The translations under genes were made by a program, and so were the position numbers. From NCBI GenBank assembly GCA_009731375.1, contig BJOX01000004.1, forward strand, positions 1,685,024 through 1,749,023: DNA of 64,000 nt. Reading direction: 5' to 3'. Shown here piece by piece: positions 1 to 60,406 of the stretch (position 1 is the stretch's first letter; the number at the start of each line of letters is the position of its first letter). The notes below the pieces were generated by a model. That model was not told where the DNA came from. It ran no database searches and saw only the letters and a list, made by a program, of their open reading frames with translations. This DNA is from Paulinella micropora. Lineage: Eukaryota; Cercozoa; Imbricatea; Euglyphida.

Positions 1-66
1 CCCCCCCCCCCCCCCCCCCATCCCATCCCATCCCATCGCACCCCACCCCACCCCAATTCACGAATA

Positions 67-163
<97 letters not shown>

Positions 164-194
164 ATCCATCCATCCATCCATCCATCTATCTATA

Positions 195-238
<44 letters not shown>

Positions 239-256
239 CTATCTATCCTATCTATC

Positions 257-307
<51 letters not shown>

Positions 308-364
308 CTATCTATCTATCTACTATCTATCTATCTATCTATCTATCCATCCATCCATCCATCC

Positions 365-403
<39 letters not shown>

Positions 404-456
404 CATCCATCCATCCATCCATCCATCTATCCATCCATCCATCCATCCATCCATCC

Positions 457-535
<79 letters not shown>

Positions 536-614
536 CACCCACCCGCCCACCCACCCACCCATCCATCCATCTATCTATCTATCTATCTATCTATACATTC
601 CTTTGCGACATCTC

Positions 615-702
<88 letters not shown>

Positions 703-723
703 CTATTTCTATCTCCTCCACAG
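1..723. repeat. Poly-C start, then ATCT/ATCC microsatellite
   Basis: A C run and CCCAT repeats pass into (ATCT)n with ATCC blocks. A short island at 598-618 (cctttgcgacatctcat) is the end of the dispersed element also present at 39452-39828. No gene seen. Confidence 0.9.
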
Positions 724-768
724 CGCGAATACTTTGGGTCGAGTGCTAAAACACCCAGGGGAATTTTT
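724..768 (+). repeat. 3'-truncated copy of exon 1
   Basis: It keeps the ctcctccacag acceptor and 45 nt identical to exon 1, then passes into (ATCT)n. An 831-1233 repeat element separates it from the intact exon. Confidence 0.85.
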
Positions 769-769
769 A

Positions 770-830
<61 letters not shown>

Positions 831-831
<1 letters not shown>

Positions 832-1231
832 GGTGGGGTGCCTTATGTGTGCCTAGCCATACGCCTATAAGTCACATGCCGAAATAGCGACGGGAAGCAC
901 AATCCTGTTCCCTCAGGGTGCCCTTTCTCGCTTGTTGAGCCCGGAATAAAACCCACAGTGCTCTGTCGGTTTATACTAGACTGTCGAACAGTCTCGAAAC
1001 TCCATCTGCTTACTGGGTCCTCTGTAATGGAGGTGGGAGCTCGTTCTGCAAGGGGCGCTTATGGAACGAGCCCTGGCCCCGCCTGGTACTAGGGAGCTTT
1101 GGTATCGCCTGTATCAGTCCCTTCCGTGCAAACATCACGGCTTAGCTGGGCATCGGGTTAATACTTTACCCACAGACTTCCTTGGTTGACGAAATCAGAA
1201 GCTCCTTTTTTCTGACATTAGTCGATATCTC

Positions 1232-1233
<2 letters not shown>
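831..1233 (+). mobile_element. Dispersed element X, 5'-truncated copy
   Basis: It matches the 3' ~400 bp of the 542-bp unit at 32872-33413 and ends tcgatatctcat directly before (CTAT)n. No meaningful ORF. Probably a non-autonomous element with an ATCT tail. Confidence 0.75.
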
Positions 1234-49461
<48,228 letters not shown>

Positions 49462-49601
49462 GTAGCGAATGTTCGCGAAGCGACATTGCTGGCAGACTCT
49501 GGCGCAAACATCAAACGTGCGAACTCGCGCTTCCCTCTTTTACCCTGCCCACCAAGCCGCTGGAAGACTGGAGCAAACATGCGAATTCGCTCTTGGCTCA
49601 A

Positions 49602-49656
<55 letters not shown>

Positions 49657-50637
49657 CTCTTTCCCCAGTATAGTATAGTATAGTATAGTATAGGACAGGA
49701 TAGGATAGGTATAGATATTATAGATGGGATAGTATAGGATAATATAGGATACTAAGTTTTCATACTTATGTGTGTACAAACATATATAGAAAAGAGGGTG
49801 GAAGAAAGAAATAGCTGGGCTCTGCCAGTGAGGGTATGTGCTCAGATACATAGATACATACATGTATACATAGATATAATACAATACATACATACATAGA
49901 TACATAGATGCATAGATGCATAGATGCATAGATAAATACACACATACATACGTACATAGATACATAGATACATACATACCTGCAGTTGAAAAGAAACATC
50001 AATACATACATAGATGCATAGATACATACATGTATCAGTGTATTCTGTGTGTGTGTTCCCTTCACGGTGTCTCATTATCATTTGTTGGTCATACGTAGCT
50101 GCTAAGCATTTTCACGCAGGCAGTGTTCGGTATACATACATATATACATAGATATAATACAATACATAGATACATACATACATAGATACATACACGGTAA
50201 TACTATAATTATCTAGCTGGAAACCAGTTGTTGTCTTCTTTTTCTTTTTATTTTATTTTATTTTGTTATTTTTTTGTTTCCATTGTGATCCTTCCCCTGT
50301 GACATCGCCACATTATAAAAAAGCAAAAACAAAAAACGTAAACAAAACCGCGAATTTCCGCTTTTGTCTGTGTGTGCGTGTGCGTGTGTGTGTGCGTGTG
50401 TGTGTCTGTGTCTTGTGTATTCTTGTTTTGTTGTCATGATTTTGTCATTGTATTTGGAATCTTTGGTCCCTCTGATGCAGTTGGTTCAGGAATTTTTTTT
50501 TTTTTCAGATAACCGATAATCCTTGATAATTGTCATGTATTATGAATGATATTCTCAATCACAGCGATCAATCTTGCGAAGATTACTGCTGTCATTTACA
50601 AGACTTTGTTGATTACGTTACAAACATACAATCGTAG

Positions 50638-50820
50638 TATGATATCTGGATTTATGTCAGTAGTTGCTGCAGGTAATATCAAATGTGCAAACAGCAAGGA
50701 ACGACCGCAAATATTATAATAATATTACTATGATATCCATGTTTATGTCAGTATTTGCTGCAGGTAGTATCAAATGTGCAAACAGCAAGGAACGGCCATG
50801 TATATTATAATAATATTACT
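50638..50820 (+). repeat. 91-bp tandem duplication
   Basis: Two units each carry tatgatatc, then tttatgtcagta and gctgcaggta-tatcaaatgt. A shorter third relative lies at 51560-51587 (tagtatcaaatg-acaaacagcaa). Confidence 0.8.
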
Positions 50821-50900
50821 TGAATACAATATACAGTAGCTAGTAAGTCAGAGGGTCAGGCTGTCAACTTAGACAGCTGGTCGCCTCTTGCCTTTTAATG

Positions 50901-50906
50901 AATAAA
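50901..50906 (+). promoter_or_regulatory. Candidate polyadenylation signal AATAAA
   Basis: This AATAAA lies 1.4 kb after the zinc-finger stop in DNA free of long microsatellites. Position alone supports it. Confidence 0.25.
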
Positions 50907-51684
50907 ACGAAACTTGAAAGTCTAACTGCTCATTTTTTATATTCAGTACTTGAAATAGTCTCGGCCTGATTGTTATAATTTTGTTGTTGACCTGACCGAT
51001 AGTACTTATTTTTGACATTGATTACTTGTGGACAGTCAAGTGTATTTATCTTCCACATGTCAGTTTATATTATTAAAGTTAATATTATTTGCTTGTACAC
51101 CGGTGAGCTAGTAGAGTAAAAGGAGGCAGTGTTACTAGGCTATAGTAGCCTTTTAAAAGTCACAGCTCACTGGTTCCAAGCTGTTCGAGTTAGACTGTGT
51201 CAAAAGATGACGAAAGTGCCACTGAAAATTCTGTTTTCTTTGTGACAGCCTTGGAACTTATAATAAATTGTAGCCCATGTTTGGGGAGAACTTGATGATA
51301 GTTGCCTTAACGATTTTTTGAACTTGATAGATTTCGGATATTTGCATTCGAAAAGAAGTTGATATACTGCCTCCTCCAACACCTCATTATTGGTTGATTG
51401 ATTTCGGCTGTACTATTGATATCAGTGATATCCATGTTCAGGTATATTATTAGTGTTATCATTTCTAGTATCATCATGAGTCATCGTCGTAATAATATTA
51501 ATATGTCTAGATCAAGTTCTGGTAGGTTCTAATTCAAGTGTTGCAGGCACGGTCACCGGGTAGTATCAAATGGACAAACAGCAAAGGGGCCGTGAATCTC
51601 TGTTCAACCCCCCTCCCCCCCCTCCCCATAATAATAATAATAGTAATAATAATCATTGAATACTACTATGATAATAATAATAAT

Positions 51685-51900
51685 ACTATATCTGAGGCGT
51701 ACTGATGCAGCTAATGGCATATCCTCAACGGACATAAGCCTCCAATACCGAGGTCCTCCACCCCCCCCGTGTCAGTCTCTCGCCTGATGATCGGGGCCAC
51801 CGATGGAGCTCCTGAGGGCAAGACTGCACTAAGCCGAGGTTATTCCGCAGTCCCAGCAACCTCTTGCAAGACGTCACCGAATGTGCAAGTGCATACACCA
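51685..51900. mobile_element. Dispersed element Z, inverted copy
   Basis: It is the reverse complement of about 15990-16205 with few differences, and is cut by the 365-N gap. Orientation is opposite to the 15.8-kb copy. Confidence 0.75.
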
Positions 51901-52265
51901 NNNNNNNNNNNNNNNNNNNNNNNNNNNNNNNNNNNNNNNNNNNNNNNNNNNNNNNNNNNNNNNNNNNNNNNNNNNNNNNNNNNNNNNNNNNNNNNNNNNN
52001 NNNNNNNNNNNNNNNNNNNNNNNNNNNNNNNNNNNNNNNNNNNNNNNNNNNNNNNNNNNNNNNNNNNNNNNNNNNNNNNNNNNNNNNNNNNNNNNNNNNN
52101 NNNNNNNNNNNNNNNNNNNNNNNNNNNNNNNNNNNNNNNNNNNNNNNNNNNNNNNNNNNNNNNNNNNNNNNNNNNNNNNNNNNNNNNNNNNNNNNNNNNN
52201 NNNNNNNNNNNNNNNNNNNNNNNNNNNNNNNNNNNNNNNNNNNNNNNNNNNNNNNNNNNNNNNNN

Positions 52266-52446
52266 CGAGGGGAGTACGAAGATTTGACGATAGGCTCTAC
52301 TGACACCCCCGCAAGGCAGCTCCAAGCCTTCCAGACAGACCAATACTTTCAAAAAAAAAATCCTTTGAAAATACTGGCACCGACGGGAATCGAACTAGCG
52401 ATAGGTCCCAGATGGTAGACCTTAACCACTAGGCTATCGCGGCGCC
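52266..52446 (-). mobile_element. tRNA-derived SINE, copy E
   Basis: On the minus strand the head starts ggcgccgcgatagcctagtg and has box B gttcgattcccg. The first and last seven bases of the 71-nt head can pair, but three extra bases before box A and a poor anticodon stem argue against a working tRNA. The 3' end is lost in the N gap. Confidence 0.8.
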
Positions 52447-52450
52447 ACAA

Positions 52451-52590
<140 letters not shown>

Positions 52591-53144
52591 GTGACTAATA
52601 ATAATAATAATAATACATATGTAGTTAGCATGTTAATAAAGTTTGTGAAATCGGGGCGCAAATCTACGTTTAAACTAAAAGAGTTTTTTTTGACAATTTT
52701 TTTTTCATTTGCTAATACATGTCTTGACCTACTGCTCATTCAAAAAATCAATTGTGTATGTCATGTATTAATATTGCTTACACGATAAATAATTAAAGAC
52801 AGGACCGTGACCTTCTGATTCAGTAAGGTTTTTTTTAAAAAAAGCGGTGGCACTATGACAGACGTTAAGGAAAATATTTGGAAACTAGAGTGAGCAGCTG
52901 TTTAAGTTACGCTCTCCGAGGTTTTACTTTTTTTTTAAGTTTGCAGTTCTTTACTCTTAGGGAGCACCTTTTCAAGTTCAATTTTTTTAACAAATATTCA
53001 CGCCGGCCCGCAGGGACATAAAAGGAAACGATGAACCATTTCACTGTGACGTAATCCCGCCACGTTTTTTTGACTTTGATTTTTTTAAAGCTCGCTTAAC
53101 TCAGTCTGTTTCGAATTCCAGTTGGCACGACTGGCATGTCTTCA

Positions 53145-53208
53145 AAGGGGTGAGCACGGTCACTCGTGGTCTGGTAAACCCCTGTTAATAAATAAGTATT
53201 CTTGAAAG
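53145..53208 (+). repeat. Left direct repeat of the retroelement
   Basis: aaggggtgagcacggtcact, then cgtggtctggtaaacccctg, then ttaataaata. AGGGGT/ACCCCT and the inner CACG/CGTG can pair as a hairpin. Confidence 0.75.
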
Positions 53209-53277
53209 TTAAGTTTGCATCCTTGCCCTTCTTAGGGTTCGGGATTCGACACGTCTGGCCCACCAGACCGCCTACGA

Positions 53278-54120
53278 ATGAGCAATCTTCGTAGAAACAA
53301 GCCCTCACGCTCTGGAGACGACTCGAGAAGATATGACCGTGGGAATCAGATCAAGACACGAACCGTCAGAGAAGCAGGTCAACCTCACCACGCCGTGGAA
53401 GAAGGTCGAGGTCCCCTCGCAACACGTATCACCAACAATACCGTAGGCTACCAACGTGATGACAAGAAACGAAACTACGAACCAAGTCGAGGACGTAGCC
53501 CCGCAAGAAGCCAACAACGCTCCTATTTAGGAAAGAGACGATCCCTATCCCCACGTACAGATAGACGACACCCCCCAGACAACAACAGGCAACATGCTCG
53601 CAGAGAGGAACAACGACCCAGACAAGATTCAACCTCGCAACCAAGCTCAAAGAAAAGCAGTGAATTCAACTCTCGCTACTCACAACGACAACAAGACCAA
53701 ACTCGTTCACGCTCTCAGTCAGCCTCCACTACTACTACTTCCCCAAAGAAGCCAGAGTACGTCGCCCCATTCAACCCTCCTGACCCCTATGGTAAAAGTA
53801 TGAAACGCGTTATTAGATGAAGAGAACAAGAAAAGAAAGACCAGCAGCAACAAGCACGACAAGAACGACCCCGAAACAAACATCGACCCTCCCCACTACA
53901 CTACGACCGTATAGCCAGTCTGGTTGTCTGCCACACTACTCTCTTCATGAAATTCACTAACGGACAAGCTCGCGATTGGAAATACGAACTACTCTCGAAA
54001 AGTCAGAAGATTGATCTGGGTGCTGACAACAATCAAGAACCAAGGGATGAGGAACCGATTCTCGAATGGCTGAAAACTCCTGTATCACGAACAGTCACGC
54101 GCCCCCACTACTCATTCCTT
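53278..54120 (+). pseudogene. Retroelement frame 1: RS-rich N-terminal region
   Basis: Starts at ATG 53278, shortly after the direct repeat. It is dominated by Arg, Ser, Gln and Asn, with motifs such as RGRSPARSQQRSYLGKRRS and RSRSQSAS, like RS domains of splicing or RNA-binding proteins. A TGA at 53818-53820 follows MKRVIR, and the same frame continues with a Gln/Arg-rich then globular stretch to about 54120. The coherent sequence then continues in another frame. Function unknown; RNA binding is inferred from composition. Confidence 0.55.
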
Positions 54121-54803
54121 TCTATGGAGGAGCACACCGTGCCTTTATCGAAACTCTTTGGGCTCAGATCCATGACACCTCACCCACCAATATCAAACGA
54201 ACAGCTCTAAACAAAGCTATGGTTGAAGCAGCTAGAGCCGGTCACGTACGTTTTCCAGAGGATACGGAACTGCCATGCATTTCGTTTGATGGGATGATCC
54301 ACTTACTTACGAAAAACTGATACTGGTTTTGGAAACTAGTAGCACACCTATATGATCGCCTACATGCTGTTCAAATCTCTGCCGACCGGGAGGCGGGCAC
54401 ACAAAAGAATGAAGCTCTCACTGCCAATGAAATCAGACTGCATTCCTACTTCTGCAAGATTTCTAGCCTCTGGTTTGATACCATCAAGAAGTCTGTACTA
54501 CAGCAGCAACTTCAGTGGAGAATGGGAGACGCACTCAACGACTGCCTCGCAAAAGCACTTCTCTCAATGCTAACCTACATTGAAGCACACTACGAAGACG
54601 CTGGCTGCATTGCAAAGGATTACCGTCAGATACCGGTCAAGCCCACTATATCGCACACCACATCCATTTACGACAACGGACCAACTGACAGCACCGGCAG
54701 CACTAGCACGAGAACCTGCACCGACAATCGTAAGACGCAAAGATCGAACTGCTCCTTCAAACGTGGCAAAGCCAACCAACAAGAGCAAGAAGGAGACAAG
54801 TGA
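54090..54803 (+). pseudogene. Retroelement frame 2: globular region with in-frame TGA
   Basis: This frame reads AHRAFIETLWAQIHDTSP and on to LLTKN, then TGA at 54318-54320, then continues without a break as YWFWKLVAHLYDRLHAVQ through WRMGDALNDCLAKALLSM and further. Sequence on both sides looks like one folded, helical domain of unknown family. The frame ends at TGA 54801-54803 in low-complexity sequence. Confidence 0.5.
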
Positions 54804-55779
54804 CGAGACCACCGAAACGCAACTCAACCCTGGAAATGCACCCATCGCTTCGGACAACCAGAAACAGAAAAAGACGAAGAACAACGAATCTCTGGAACTT
54901 GACTCTCAAACAAGTAGCTCATCGAGGTTGACAACGAAACACAACCGAAAACAAATCCTGATAACTACTGATTCTTCTATGGCTTACCCTACTTACAAAA
55001 CTATGACATATACGTCCCTTTTGCCTTTGACCTATAGCTCGCGCTCGGGATCCCCCTCCCCGCCGCCATCGCAGATACCCTTCCTACCTACGAAGGAAGC
55101 AATAGCACCACACACAGCAAAAGAAGCATGGCAACTACAGGAAGAAGATGAAGAAGATGATACAGCGGTCTCCTCTGCCCGTTTTCGCAATTCCCATGCC
55201 TTACTTTTCCGACGACAACCCTTGCCCCTGACTAAGATCTCAGCTTACTATACCTCTGGTGACTCTGCCGATGACGATGAACCTGATATTAGAGCAGATG
55301 ATGCACAACTGTCCCTTGCTCTAGGCCATGATCCCCGACCCGAACATCTCCGTCTCTCACGAAAACAAGCCAAGCTCCAAGCGAGGTCACTGCCCAATCC
55401 TATTAACTACTCTAACTTACCCCTGCCCCGAACTATAGCCCGACGTCAAGTCAATTCAGCATCCTCGACCCCAAACACAACGAGCTCGTCATTATCATCG
55501 TCATTATCATCGTCATCATCATCGTCGTCATCGTCAACAACCCAGACCCCTGCAAAAGTCACTCAGGCGGACCAGCTGCCTACACTCCAATTTGGAGATA
55601 ACAAGCAAACACTACTGACACTTTTATCGAACCTGCCAGCAATCGAAGAGCTTCTGAGGAGCAGCAACAATAGCAACAACGCAACACGGTACTGCAGCAA
55701 ACAACAATATCCTAGACATCACTACCAGCAACCCCACTCCCCGAAGGACCCACTACAACGCCTGTCTCGTCTGTATTGA
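54640..55779 (+). pseudogene. Retroelement frame 3: Ser/Pro/acidic linker
   Basis: About 380 residues, low complexity, with SGSPSPPPSQ, QEEDEEDD and a poly-Ser run encoded by tca/tcg repeats. No domain recognised. The junctions with the frames before and after are uncertain because of composition. Confidence 0.4.
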
Positions 55780-55849
55780 GCAGTGCTATCCGTGACGCAC
55801 CCCCTTGCCCCAACCCGTCTCTGACAGTCACCGGCAACAACAACAGCAG

Positions 55850-56268
55850 CAGCAGCAGCAGCAGCTCATCCATCGCTGGAGCCTGCAAACAAGACGAACC
55901 AATCTGGCAATCAAACTCCATCCAAACATGCAGCTAGTGACTCCAGCAAGGATGAGATACCGCCGACACCTGCGCCTCCTATTGGCACACCGGACAAGAC
56001 TGCCCAACTAGCAAAGGAAGCAACTGACCCGGAGCAACTATCCCCACAAGACACTGCCAAGAAAATGGAGGATGGCAAAACTGAAGACTCAGAACAAGCA
56101 AGTAAGAGTGACCCGGAACAGACAACTGAACAACCCAAAACAGCCCCTAAGGAGTCCACCCCTGCGAAGCCAGCCAGCTCAGCCCTCTCTGCCCTGTCTC
56201 CAACGGGTACATGCACATCCGGTCGGAAGCGTACAAGAAAGGACGAGAATACAAAGAAGACGAACTAG
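55850..56268 (+). pseudogene. Retroelement frame 4: charged linker ending in TAG
   Basis: Reads PSKHAASDSSKDEIPPTPAP through SEQASKSDPEQTTEQPK to a basic RKRTRKDENTKKTN and TAG 56266-56268. An alternative frame gives SEAYKKGREYKEDELGMSG, so an indel near 56230-56280 is likely. Confidence 0.4.
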
Positions 56269-56958
56269 GGATGTCTGGAGTGCTTCCGCTGGATTGAAGC
56301 GTCACTACACACTCTCCGTAAATTCAAAAACAGAGTACGCTACCCAACAAAACTATCAAAATGGACCTCTACTGACGCACAGCGACACTCCACAACTATG
56401 TCCACTAACTTCGCCATCGCCAGAAGACTCTTCAAGCTATTCAGCACACAGCTCCTCAACGCAATATTAGCCCTCATCAAGTCAAGAAGAATCCGTTGGT
56501 CTGCATACACACCCCTTATGAAAACAACATACTACATACTAATTGCAGCTCTTACCTTCAGCAAAACTGATCCTGCCCTCCGTCACTTCAAACCCATGCT
56601 CTATCTACTACAACGCCATAACAGAGCAGCTTTACCGTTTACCATTCCGGACCCTGGAAGAATGCAGATTATCTATGGCATAATCGCTCCGGGCACATTA
56701 CATAGCTACATAGGGGAGTCCTTCCCATGGGAAAAGAGAATGAAATCAGAACTCAGAGGAATGCGAAACATCAATACCTCGAACAAGCACCAACCAGGAC
56801 AAACCCGTCTCCTATCCGTGGGCAACCAGCTGGCAATGCACCGCTTCTTATCCATACCTCTCCTTCTAATGGGATCCCTCCCGCGTTCAGGAACAAAGAT
56901 GGAACAAGACTCAGCCCGAACCAACCATGGAATCGAAATTCATCGCCTGGCTAAAGCC
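56269..56958 (+). pseudogene. Retroelement frame 5: pre-domain and first half of GIY-YIG
   Basis: A helical region (ECFRWIEASLHTLRKF onward) leads to IYGIIAPGTLHSYIGES, the GIY-YIG pair (Tyr codons 56674 and 56707), then WEKRMKSELRGMR with the expected catalytic-region Arg residues. The frame then drifts, and the last motif is in the next frame. Confidence 0.65.
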
Positions 56959-57859
56959 GACCCTCAACATGAAACGTAGAGTTTATCCCTCAGCAACATT
57001 TCTCACCAACGAAATCCCAAGACCCTTCTCTCGCCATCGACTTGTATTCCCACACGAAGTATGCGACTATGATCACCAACCTTATGCTCTATGCAATGCA
57101 GAAGTCTTGCCAACGCTCAACGGCATACCAGCAACCTTACCTTTTGGGAAGCCATACCTAGTCAAGGACCGCCCGCTCATACGCCACTCCATTTCTGCCA
57201 TCTTCGACGACCTCGACCCTATTACTATCTTTCAACTCCGAAAACATGGCCATGGGCATGGTCTAAACGCTTGGGACTACATCTCACGCTTCTATGGAAC
57301 CACGAAAATCTACGAGGGATCTCAAATATCGACAAGACAACCATACGTATTACTACGCTCGACAGCAGCCCGATGCCATCTGACCAAACCTGAAGTTCAC
57401 TGCTTACTACGCCTATCAAACTCGGGAGCTATTCTTGAATTAACCAAGGAACTGCACGTTGAACTCATCGCATACCACCCTTACCGTTGGATCAAACACT
57501 TACGCAGAGCAACCGCCTACCAGGCATTACGCATATGGCAACAAGCGAATAACATCGAAAACCACCGAACGAAACTCTATGCCTGTAACGTATTGTCGCA
57601 TCACTTCCGGAAGAAGCACCCCCTTATCCTGTCCAGCAGAACCTACATCATGGAGACGAACGATAGGATGTGCGTGAACAGGAGAACTCTTCGCACCCTA
57701 CAGGGACTTATACTGCGCATCTTCCTCTCTGACAATAACATGAGAAAACCCTTCTCTCCCTCTGCAAAGTCAGCTATAAAAAACCAGCCTCTATCGCCTC
57801 AAGCCTTATCAATGCCCCGAGACACATTGCGCACTTTAAACTCCAACCACACACAATGA
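56927..57859 (+). pseudogene. Retroelement frame 6: GIY-YIG end and linker
   Basis: MESKFIAWLKPTLN supplies the catalytic Glu and the conserved P-x-LN end of GIY-YIG domains. About 280 residues of linker follow, with DYDHQPYALCNAEVLPTLNG and many His and Arg residues, ending around 57800, where the coherent reading moves to another frame (HIAHFKLQPHTMKKPACTC, with a C-x-C motif, 57823-57900). Confidence 0.6.
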
Positions 57860-58072
57860 AAAAGCCCGCCTGTACTTGTCGAAGCTGGAATGAGAGCATC
57901 TAGGTATCACACGCCTCTTTTCGTCTAGCATCACAAAAAGGAACCTTGGGCAAGATAGGCAAACTCAGCGCATCTACAATACCACATCCCACACCTTTTA
58001 TCCTAAAGTCACTTCTCAAGTCTACCATTACCTTCGTGAAGCGAATACAAACTGCCTTACGTCTTCCTACTA

Positions 58073-58545
58073 TTGACTTCGAACGTCTCCAGTCCAATAC
58101 CGACAGCAAAGCGTGACGTAGCGACTTCAGCGGAACTTGATTGCAAAACCTGGATAAACCTTCTCTTCGCAATGGCTGAAAAGCTGCCTCACCGCAACAA
58201 GTATCGACTTGGTTGCCTCATTGACAAATATAAAGCTCTGAGCGAAACCTGCCCTAACCCGCCCCCAAACTCAGTCACGGAGAAAGACATCCAGCAAGCA
58301 CGAATACGCCTCTCCCGGATGGTAATCCAAGCCCTCGATAAAAACAACAATCAACTATAAGTTGAATGCCCAGTCCTAACCTGGGAGCGCATACAAAAGG
58401 AAGTAGTCAAAGCGCCCTCATTCCTCTTCGTTAATGCGGATCGAAAAGAACTGCTACAAGCCTACCGAACGGACTTCGAGAAGCACAACCTTCAACGATT
58501 TGGCTCTCTTCGCACTCGTAAGCTGCAATCCACTCAACTACCCTA
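58073..58545 (+). pseudogene. Retroelement frame 7: region before RT
   Basis: ELDCKTWINLLFAMAEKLPH to ALDKNNNQL, TAA at 58358-58360, then the same frame continues with ECPVLTWERIQKEVVKAP to KLQSTQLPYCLK. It leads directly into RT motif 1 in the next frame. Confidence 0.5.
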
Positions 58546-58890
58546 TTGCCTAAAAACAAAGATCCCTCCAACAAAACTAGACTAATTTGCAATCAAGCCC
58601 GATCCCCCTGTCGCTCAATCCTCAGGAGAGTGGGAAAAATTGTTAGCTTCCTCACCATAGAACTCTCCCATCGCGTACGTACCTTGAATCTGAACAGACT
58701 TGATGAGATACGCTCTCACCTCAATCGCGCTTACCATACCTTCTCTAACGACAACGACAATAAGGATTCCAAACGTACGATAAAAGTTTTCCAGTTCGAT
58801 GTGAAAAAGATGTTCACGTGGTTAGCCCAATCCAGCACAATGCAGTCCCTACGTTTTGCCCTTGCCCATATCATCTTCCAACCGCCTTGA
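58546..58890 (+). pseudogene. Retroelement frame 8: RT fingers and motif A
   Basis: KNKDPSNKTRLICNQARSP matches the conserved K-x-KD-x-K-x-R segment of reverse transcriptases. VFQFDVKKMFTWL carries the motif A Asp (codon 58798-58800) in the F-D-V-K-x-MFT form typical of Penelope-like enzymes. Confidence 0.7.
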
Positions 58891-59849
58891 AATCGAGAAA
58901 CTGGAAACAGGTTGTATATATCTCCAAGACCCTCAAACAAGATGGCAAATATGACATTGGGTGGAATCGCAACTATGCTCCACAAGACTACATCGCCTTC
59001 ACATTCAACGATATAATCAACATCGTATCACTGGACTTTGCTCACTCCCACTTTACTCTTGGTGATGCTGTCTTCGTTCAGAAGGATGGATGCCCGATCG
59101 GCGGATATCTCTCCGCCCCCCTTGCGCAAATGAAATGCATGTGCGATGAAGCAGTCCTAATCCGTACGTTACTCACACCATTATCCAGAAAACGCATCTA
59201 TGGCATACGCCAAATTGACGACCTCCTCTTACTTATGCTGGCAAACTGGGATGATGAACTGGAAAAGAAGGAAGCCGGGCAGAAAATTCTTCAAGCAATA
59301 CGTGACTCCGGTACCACAACTGAATCACCCTTGCGACCCCATGCCTACACAGGCGGCCTTGAACTAGAAGAAAACATACTTGAGCCAGTAAATGATGCCT
59401 TCGAAGTAGACTTTGCAGGAACAGCCATACAACTGCATCGAAACCCGACCCTAGGATTCAACATCCGACCACTCTTCAAAAACTGGAAAGATATGATGTC
59501 TCTTAACTCTCAGCCTATGCCGCGCCTCCCACCATACTCTCCCTACATCGATCGTACGATACTTCATGCAACTCTCCTGGGAATGCTAGCAAACTTTGCA
59601 CGCCAAACTAACTCAGTTAACCTTCTCCTATCAGCTGCACTACAACTTATGCTGGAAATACCCTATCCATGCTCCATCTGGAAAGCTGCACTTGATCGCG
59701 TCTACCGTCTCTGCCCCGAAGAATGGAGTGACCTCGCCATCGTGATCCGGACCTTTGCCTACCTTCCGGAAGATCTGCGGAGTACGCTGACATATGCCGA
59801 ACAGTGGCAGTTCTTAAGAAAGACCTTCCCACAAACTACCGACTCATGA
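58891..59849 (+). pseudogene. Retroelement frame 9: RT palm, thumb and stop
   Basis: WKQVVYISKTLKQDGKYDIG leads to VQKDGCPIGGYLSAPLAQM (motif B) and IRQIDDLLLL, where the catalytic DD pair is at 59217-59222 with Ile-Asp-Asp instead of Tyr-x-Asp-Asp. A thumb-like helical region follows to TAA/TGA at 59847-59849. This is the longest intact part of the element. Confidence 0.75.
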
Positions 59850-60406
59850 CAACCATAATAATATAGTCACTACTACCTAAATCTAACCTCACACCGTATA
59901 CCGTACTGATAACTTACGACCTCCCCAATACGTATCTATACAATATATTCTAACTCCTTCATGCCCTGCAGGCTCCCGGTATGACTAACCGGGGGAACTA
60001 ATAAATTCACTAAGGAACTGTAAAATTCACTAATACGTGTTACTGATGAACTTATTGCAAAATACTATGAACTAATCAAAACTTTTTTCCAACTTTTACC
60101 AGTAATTTCCCATCATGAGGCCTAGTGCACTGGGCAATTTGCCTTTTTACTTTGACAATTTCCCCTTTCACCCATATCAACTTGTAATTTTTCTCTCACT
60201 GGCAGTGCTACTTAACCTTCCACTGTAACAAAACTACATCCGTTACCACGCAACCACAACCAATTCCGCACCACAAACTTACTAACAAGAATCTCCAAAG
60301 TGAGCACAGCTCACACACATTAAAAAACACACATACCTAGCCCCTTACCTTATCCTTATCTTATTTGAACGAAACTCTATACTTACCGTGGCTTGTATTA
60401 ACGGCC
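59850..60406 (+). other. Retroelement 3' untranslated region
   Basis: AT-rich, no ORF. A short hairpin CCCGGT, atgacta, ACCGGG lies at 59976-59994. No convincing SECIS element or hammerhead ribozyme core found by eye. Confidence 0.5.

Noticed and set aside
52376-52446. Functional tRNA gene on the minus strand
   Set aside because: The ends pair and box B is good, but there are three extra bases before box A and a poor anticodon stem. The same sequence heads several SINE copies.
53145-53208. Hammerhead ribozyme in the retroelement terminal repeat
   Set aside because: The hairpin lacks the conserved CTGATGA and GAAA core.
59850-60406. SECIS element for selenocysteine insertion
   Set aside because: Some ATGA and TGAT strings occur, but no stem-loop with the expected layout was convincing by eye.
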